Part shown: one piece after another, positions 59,319-64,000 of the stretch | Position numbering within the stretch: the first letter of the stretch is position 1 | How the letters are laid out: the number at the start of each line of letters is the position of its first letter | Assembly: GCA_046290435.1 (NCBI GenBank) | Contig: JBKAGO010000038.1 | Location: forward strand, 100,760-164,759 | Origin: CAVQUE01 sp046290435 | GTDB lineage: Bacteria > Actinomycetota > Acidimicrobiia > Acidimicrobiales > UBA8592 | DNA length: 64,000 nt | Direction of reading: 5' to 3' | The notes under the pieces: generated by a model | The model's database searches: none | What the model was told of the DNA's origin: nothing | What the model saw: only the letters and a program-made list of their open reading frames with translations | Program-made: the position numbers and the translations under genes

Positions 59319-60509
59319 GTGAGCCGAGATCTCCCCAGCCCCGACCATGTGATGACACTGCTTCGCGGCGTCGTCGACCCCGAACTCGGCTCCGACATCG
59401 TCGAGCTCGGCATGGCCAAGGGGGCCCACGTCGGCGACGACGGCATCGTCACGATCGACATCGCGCTCACCACCAGCGGCTGCCCGTTGCGCGCCCAGAT
59501 CCAGAAGGACGTGCGGGCCCGGGTCGGCACGCTGCCGGGTGTCACCAAGGTCAAGATCAAATGGGGCGAACTCACCAAGGAGGAGAAGGCCGAGGCCATG
59601 GCCAAGGCCCGCTTCAACATCTCCCAGGACGAACCCGACACCATGGTCCCGCCCACCACCAAGGTCATCATGGTGGCATCGGGCAAGGGCGGCGTCGGCA
59701 AGTCGTCGGTGACGGTCAACATCGCCGCCGGCCTCGCCGCGAGGGGCTTCACCGTCGGGGTCATGGACGCCGACATCTGGGGCTTCTCGGTGCCCCGGAT
59801 GCTGGGTGTCGAAGGACGGCTCAGCGGCGAGACCGAGTCGAAGAAGATCACCCCCAACGAACGCCGCATCGGCGACGGCCTCCTGAAGGTCATCTCGATG
59901 GGCTTTCTCGTCGAGAACGAATCGACCTCGCTCAACTGGCGCGGCCTCATCCTCAACCGGGCCGTCCGCCACTTCCTCGAAGACGTCCACTGGGGCGAGA
60001 TGGACTACCTGCTCATCGACATGCCGCCGGGCACCGGCGACGTGCAGATGGGCCTCGCGAAGATGCTGCCGCGCGCCGACATGATCGTCGTCACCACCCC
60101 GGCCAAGACCGCGCAGTCGGTGGCCGTGCGGGTCGGGAACATGGCCCGCAGCTACTACATGCGCATCGCCGGGGTCATCGAGAACATGACCGCCTTCGTC
60201 AACGAGGAGGGCACGGTCTACGAGCTGTTCGGCTCCGGCGGCGGCGAGGCCCTGGCCACCGAACTCGGCGTCCCGCTGCTCGGACGTGTCCCGATCGACA
60301 TGGCCGTCGCCTCCGGCGGCGACACCGGCGACCCCACCGTGCTGGGCGAAGGCCCGGCCGCCGAGGCGCTGCGCGCCATCGTCGACGTCATCGTCGAAGA
60401 GGCCATCCCCCCGATGGAGATGGCCGGTTGCACCGCCCGCCTCCTCGAGGCCGCCCAGGCCAGCATCGACGGCACCGCCCCGGTCACCACCGCCATCGAC
60501 TTCGGCTGA
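59319..60509 (+). CDS. mrp: Mrp/ApbC-type P-loop Fe-S carrier
   Basis: 396 aa from GTG 59319, with TAGTAT as likely -10 a few bases upstream (leaderless). An N-terminal MIP18 domain (GVVDPELGSDIVELGM, TTSGCPLR) precedes the ATPase with VASGKGGVGKSSVTVN, MDADIWGFSVP and IDMPPGTGDVQM. The CxxC pair that bridges a cluster in most Mrp proteins is not found in the usual place (MTAFVNEEGTVYELFG). It probably carries clusters to apoproteins with ErpA, but cluster binding is uncertain. Confidence 0.85.
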   Translation: MSRDLPSPDHVMTLLRGVVDPELGSDIVELGMAKGAHVGDDGIVTIDIALTTSGCPLRAQIQKDVRARVGTLPGVTKVKIKWGELTKEEKAEAMAKARFNISQDEPDTMVPPTTKVIMVASGKGGVGKSSVTVNIAAGLAARGFTVGVMDADIWGFSVPRMLGVEGRLSGETESKKITPNERRIGDGLLKVISMGFLVENESTSLNWRGLILNRAVRHFLEDVHWGEMDYLLIDMPPGTGDVQMGLAKMLPRADMIVVTTPAKTAQSVAVRVGNMARSYYMRIAGVIENMTAFVNEEGTVYELFGSGGGEALATELGVPLLGRVPIDMAVASGGDTGDPTVLGEGPAAEALRAIVDVIVEEAIPPMEMAGCTARLLEAAQASIDGTAPVTTAIDFG

Positions 60510-60563
60510 GCCGGGCCGGGCCGGCCAACCACCAGGCCGGACAACCACCGGGCCGGGCAACCA

Positions 60564-60655
60564 CTGGGGTCAAGTCGTACTTTCAACCAACTCCAGGTCG
60601 TCGAGCCTGGAGGCCGCTGCGTGGCGAGTTGGTTGAAAGTACGACTTGACCCCAG
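60564..60655. repeat. Interspersed palindrome, family 2, copy b
   Basis: Arms CTGGGGTCAAGTCGTACTTT... pair exactly with the complement ending at 60655. The core reads CAGGTCGTCGAGCCTGG then AGGCCGCTGCGTGGC, the same orientation as copy a. It is 54 bp after the mrp stop. Confidence 0.9.
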
Positions 60656-60766
60656 CCCCCCAACGCCGGCGGCCTCCGACCGCGAGGGTCAGGCGTTGGT
60701 CGGGAATCCGACTCGATCCGGCGACGACACGCCTGCGTGCCTGTCGCCGCGTCTAGCTTCGTCGGC

Positions 60767-61486
60767 GTGGCCGAGACGCTTCCTCCCGTTCCGTCCGCCC
60801 TTGCCGGGGCGGTCGGGCGGCCGTTCTGGAACGAGGCCCGGGCGGGGGCCGAGCGGGCCCGGCTGGCCCGTTCGCCGGTGACGGTGGCGCCCGGCGACGG
60901 ACGCAACATCGTGCTCGTCACCGGCTATCTGGCCCCACCGCGCAGCGCCGACACTCTCGCCACCTGGCTGCGCGGCGCCGGATACCGGGTGCGCATCGCC
61001 GACATGGCCCGCAACCTGTGGTCGTCGAGCGCCGCCGTCGAGCGCATCGCCGCGACGCTGCGCGACCACGGGCCCGAGCCGTCCGTGCTCATCGGGCACA
61101 GCCGCGGCGGCCAACAGTGCAGGGTGGCCACCCAACGCCACCCCGAGCTCGTCAGCGGCCTGATAACCCTCGGCAGCCCCGTCCGAGCGCACCTGCCCCG
61201 CCAGATCCTGCTGCGCACCGCGGTGGAGGCGACCCGCGTGGTCGCACGCCTCCCCATCGGCCCGTCGGGCGACGTCGCCGCCGACGCCGACTACGAACGG
61301 CTGCTCCTCGGTCCCTACGACGTCGACGTCCCCTGGACCGCCATCTGGTCGAAGTCCGACGGCGTCGTCGAGTGGCAACTCTGCATGGACGAAGCCGCCA
61401 TCTCCGTGGAGGTCGACTGCTCCCACACCGGCCTGACGGCCTCGGTCCCCAGCTTCACCGCCATAGCCGCAGCCCTCGCGGGCTGA
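60767..61486 (+). CDS. Alpha/beta hydrolase
   Basis: 239 aa from GTG 60767, which follows TAGCTT by 9 nt (leaderless pattern); an upstream GTG at 60737 is possible. The nucleophile elbow is LIGHSRGGQQ, and VTGYLAPPRSAD is the oxyanion-side loop. The catalytic His is probably in DCSHTGL near the end, and the acid is likely in SKSDGVV. It resembles cytoplasmic lipase/esterase-like proteins. The gene is enclosed by family 2 copies b and c in opposite orientation. Confidence 0.75.
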   Translation: MAETLPPVPSALAGAVGRPFWNEARAGAERARLARSPVTVAPGDGRNIVLVTGYLAPPRSADTLATWLRGAGYRVRIADMARNLWSSSAAVERIAATLRDHGPEPSVLIGHSRGGQQCRVATQRHPELVSGLITLGSPVRAHLPRQILLRTAVEATRVVARLPIGPSGDVAADADYERLLLGPYDVDVPWTAIWSKSDGVVEWQLCMDEAAISVEVDCSHTGLTASVPSFTAIAAALAG

Positions 61487-61572
61487 GCAACAGCCGGGGA
61501 GCGGCAACCACCGGATCGACTCGGACTCTCGACCAATTCGACTCCCACGGCACACACGGCCGCTCGACCCCT

Positions 61573-61660
61573 GGGGTCAAGTCGTACTTTCAACCAACTC
61601 GGCGCACCGCGGCCTCCAGGCTCGACAGCCTGGAGTTGGTTGAAAGTACGACTTGACCCC
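61573..61660. repeat. Interspersed palindrome, family 2, copy c
   Basis: Arms are the same as copies a and b. The core, read on the minus strand, is CCAGGCTGTCGAGCCTGG then AGGCCGCGGTGC, so this copy is inverted relative to copy b. It ends 15 bp before the dehydrogenase stop. Confidence 0.9.
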
Positions 61661-61675
61661 GGCAACCCCCACGCG

Positions 61676-62704
61676 TCACACCACGCGCTGTTCGAGGGGT
61701 TCGCCGGCGGCGAGGTGCACGATGTTGCGCCATTCGGGGATGCGGAGCTCGGGGCCGAGGACCAGGTCGGCCTGGGCCGAGTGCGGGGTGAGGACCACGT
61801 TGGCGGCCGGGTCGCGGGCCAGGGTGACCAGTGGGTCGTCGGGGCGCACGGGTTCCCAGCGGTGGCCGTCGGTGGCGACCCCGCCGAGGTGGCCCGACCG
61901 GTAGGCGGCGGCGACCGCGGCCTCGTCGAGGGTGGTGCTGGCCCCGCAGCTGACCAGCAGCGCATCGGGGCGCATCGCCGCACAGAACGCCCCGTCGGTC
62001 ATGCCCACCGTCTCCGGTGCGTGCGGCACCAACAGCACCACCACATCGGAGGCCGCCAACAGCGCATCGAGCGACGCATACCGGACACCCAGTCGAAGCT
62101 CCTCGTCGGCAGGGAGCTGCCGCCGGTTGTGGTAGACGACGTCGCAACCGAAGGCCTGGAGCCGGCCGGCCAATTCGGTGCCGATCTCGCCCATGGCCAC
62201 GATGCCCACGGTCGATCCCGCCAAGCCGGTGATGCCCGTGCGCTTCGACCAGTTGATGGCGAAGGTGTCGGCATCGCATCGACGGGGCTCGCCCCAGTCG
62301 CCGTCGCCGACCATCACCTCCATCGAGTCCCGCAGGCGCTTGGCCAGAGCCAACGTGAGCGCCATCGCGTGCTCGGCCACCAGGACGGTCTGGGACAGCG
62401 GCCAACAGCAGACGGCGATGCCCCGCCGCTCGGCGGCATCGAGATCGACGTCGTGCAGACGCCGGCCCAATCGCTGCACCAGCCGCAGCGACGGCGCGGC
62501 GTCGAGCACGGCATCGTCGACGACGCCGGTGCGCTCGGAGACCAAAACCTCCGGGTCGACCGTGGCGAGGACGTCGAGCAGCGTTTCGCGGGTCGGCGAC
62601 GCGAGCATGGTCACCTCGGCCCCGTCCGGCGCGGCCTCGAGCGCCAGCCGCCGATGCACCTCCGGCCGCTCGCTGGCGTATACGACCCGCATCGCGGCGC
62701 TCAT
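61676..62704 (-). CDS. D-isomer-specific 2-hydroxyacid dehydrogenase-like protein
   Basis: 342 aa. The nucleotide-binding motif GSTVGIVAMGEIGTELA and the late TPHSAQADLVL (catalytic His) match the family, and EWRNIVHLAAGEPLEQ is the usual C-terminal block. The loop LLVSCGASTTLDEAA replaces the conserved N-x-x-R-G; the catalytic Arg is therefore missing. It may reduce an unusual substrate or act without classical chemistry. ATG 62704 is chosen; 62705-62951 holds no convincing gene. Confidence 0.75.
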   Translation of the reverse strand: MSAAMRVVYASERPEVHRRLALEAAPDGAEVTMLASPTRETLLDVLATVDPEVLVSERTGVVDDAVLDAAPSLRLVQRLGRRLHDVDLDAAERRGIAVCCWPLSQTVLVAEHAMALTLALAKRLRDSMEVMVGDGDWGEPRRCDADTFAINWSKRTGITGLAGSTVGIVAMGEIGTELAGRLQAFGCDVVYHNRRQLPADEELRLGVRYASLDALLAASDVVVLLVPHAPETVGMTDGAFCAAMRPDALLVSCGASTTLDEAAVAAAYRSGHLGGVATDGHRWEPVRPDDPLVTLARDPAANVVLTPHSAQADLVLGPELRIPEWRNIVHLAAGEPLEQRVV

Positions 62705-62951
62705 CGCCACATCTCGCATCGAACCCCGCCCGCCATCGCCGCTGCCGGCACGCATCGGCACGGTCGGTGCGGAGCCAGAAGGAGCGAACGAGGAACTGAC
62801 CCGATGGGGAGTTGCGGGGACTGGGCGACGAAGGAACCCACTCCGCAGGGCGACCCGGCGTTCCTGCGCCTGCATCTCGGCGAGCAAGGAGCCGAGGCGG
62901 AACCGTGTCGGCGGCGATGGTCCTGCCCGTGCACCGAGGCCCGCGGCGCCG

Positions 62952-64000
62952 TCACGAGACCGGCCACAGCGGGACGATGCCGGTGACGCCGGCACGTTCG
63001 GCCACCACCGGGCGGCGCCGGCGGACGTCGGCCACGATGGCCTCGGCGTCCATGGTCAGGACCTCACGCCCACGCACGATCTCACGGCCGCCGATCACCA
63101 CCGTGTCGACGTCGGAGCCCTGCGCGCCGAACACCACCGTCGCGGCCGGGCTCCAGATCGGTTGCAGGTGCGCGGCGTCGGTGTCGATGACGATGAAGTC
63201 GGCGAGCTTGCCCGGCTCGAGCGACCCCAACCGGTCACCCATACCCAGCGCGTGGGCGCCGTTGCGGGTGGCCATCTCCAGGATGGTCTCGGGCGACAGC
63301 GCCAGGCGGCTCTGGGCCCGCACCCGGGCCACATGAGCGGCGATGCGCAGATCGCGCAGCAGATCCATGTTGGTGTTGCTCGGCGCGCCGTCGCAGCCGA
63401 GGGTGACATTCACCCCGGCCGCCAGCATCTCGGCCAGCGGTGCCGGACCCCAGCCGGCCGACGAGTTGTTGGCCGGGCAGTGCGACACCGTGGTCCCGGT
63501 CTCGGCCAGCACCGCCACGTCCTCGTCGTCGGCCACCGTGCAGTGCGCCAACACGGTGCGCGGCCCCAACAACCCGAGGTCCTGGGCCAAGGCGATGGCG
63601 CTGCGATGGCCTTGCGACCGGGCGAACTCGTTGTCGATCGGCAGCTCCGCCAGGTGGATGGTGATACCCATCTCGTTGGCTCGGGCCAGCTCGCCGACCT
63701 CTCGGAACACCGAGAGGTCCTGGGCCTCCTCGACCGAACGGCACCCGAACCACACCTGCACCCCGCTGTCGCCGCCGCTCCAGCGGGCATGGCCGGCGAG
63801 CGCGTTGTCGATGCCCGACTGGCGGGTCTGCCACATCTCGACGGGCCACCCCATGGCGTCGCGGGTGACGGGATCGACGTCCATCACCAGGGCGCCCAGC
63901 GCCGCACGGATACCGGCGTCGGCGCACACCTGGGCGATGGAGTCGAGGTCGTAGTGGTCGGCCAGCAGGCACTCGACGAACCCGGTGGTGCCCGACCAAT
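62952..64000 (-). CDS. Amidohydrolase (ATZ/TRZ/SsnA-like), 5' end outside the window
   Basis: 349 codons visible, starting in ...WSGTTGFVECLLADH. Metal-binding blocks are ITIHLAELP and TVLAHCTVAD (His), SHCPANNSS, and CDGAPSNTNMDLLRDLRI, followed by LGSLEPGKLADFIVID, the standard C-terminal beta domain of cytosine deaminase-like enzymes. Likely a deaminase or chlorohydrolase-like enzyme on a purine, pterin or triazine-type compound; specificity cannot be read. The HxH of the first strand must lie upstream of the window. Confidence 0.85.
   Translation of the reverse strand, partial: WSGTTGFVECLLADHYDLDSIAQVCADAGIRAALGALVMDVDPVTRDAMGWPVEMWQTRQSGIDNALAGHARWSGGDSGVQVWFGCRSVEEAQDLSVFREVGELARANEMGITIHLAELPIDNEFARSQGHRSAIALAQDLGLLGPRTVLAHCTVADDEDVAVLAETGTTVSHCPANNSSAGWGPAPLAEMLAAGVNVTLGCDGAPSNTNMDLLRDLRIAAHVARVRAQSRLALSPETILEMATRNGAHALGMGDRLGSLEPGKLADFIVIDTDAAHLQPIWSPAATVVFGAQGSDVDTVVIGGREIVRGREVLTMDAEAIVADVRRRRPVVAERAGVTGIVPLWPVS

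Overview
The window is very GC-rich bacterial DNA with dense, mostly single-copy housekeeping genes, frequent GTG starts and many 1-4 nt gene overlaps (ATGA, GTGA, TGATG). The mix of an ECF sigma/anti-sigma pair, an orphan OmpR-type regulator of the GlnR kind, glutamine synthetase types I and II side by side, an actinobacterial Tad-pilus locus and a SufR-like regulator points to an actinobacterium. The several APH-like kinases, amidohydrolases and SnoaL-fold proteins make a marine or freshwater Acidimicrobiia-type genome my best guess (inference from gene content only). A tRNA-Sec gene shows that the organism probably makes selenoproteins.

Layout. 0-4.8 kb: end of a zinc metalloprotease gene, an ECF sigma factor with its zinc anti-sigma factor, a membrane-anchored HtrA-like protease and glutamate dehydrogenase. 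4.8-10.6 kb: five translationally coupled genes (dinucleotide-binding oxidoreductase, small membrane protein, TauE/SafE-type transporter, Ser/Thr kinase, FHA protein) that look like one undescribed phospho-signalling module. 10.7-20.7 kb: glycogen synthase, cupin, amidohydrolase, two APH-like kinases, a secreted RCC1/RTX protein and a trypsin that appears inserted into a split fibronectin III domain. 20.7-24.7 kb: a decayed accessory patch with frameshifted genes, a DUF433/DUF5615 toxin-antitoxin pair with a broken toxin, and an AAA/DUF4143 ATPase between ~72-bp direct repeats, next to tRNA-Thr(CGU). 24.9-41.2 kb: holB, tmk, an MFS transporter, topA, nhaA, RsbW/STAS-type regulators, a DUF1998 helicase and a Tad locus; from memory this order resembles the mycobacterial Rv3644c-Rv3660c region. 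41.5-49.6 kb: APH kinase, small proteins, tRNA-Sec, a probable structured non-coding RNA with its own promoter and terminator, a primary-type sigma factor, nadE and hisI. 49.6-55.3 kb: glnII, divergent glnA with a GlnR-like regulator, and a membrane pseudokinase. 55.6-64 kb: RidA, a xanthine-dehydrogenase-like fusion, erpA, SufR-like regulator, Mrp ATPase, an alpha/beta hydrolase, a 2-hydroxyacid dehydrogenase-like protein and a partial amidohydrolase.

Spread between the genes are at least three families of long inverted-repeat elements, with further single hairpins. One family (88-92 bp, 28-bp arms, a conserved directional core) occurs three times within 5.4 kb. No element-encoded transposase is visible in the window, so these may be REP/MITE-like elements mobilised or maintained from elsewhere.

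Three genes contain frame disruptions (the FHA gene, the DUF5615 toxin and a helical protein). The FHA disruption lies in a proline-repeat tract and could be a sequencing error; the other two lie in the decayed patch.
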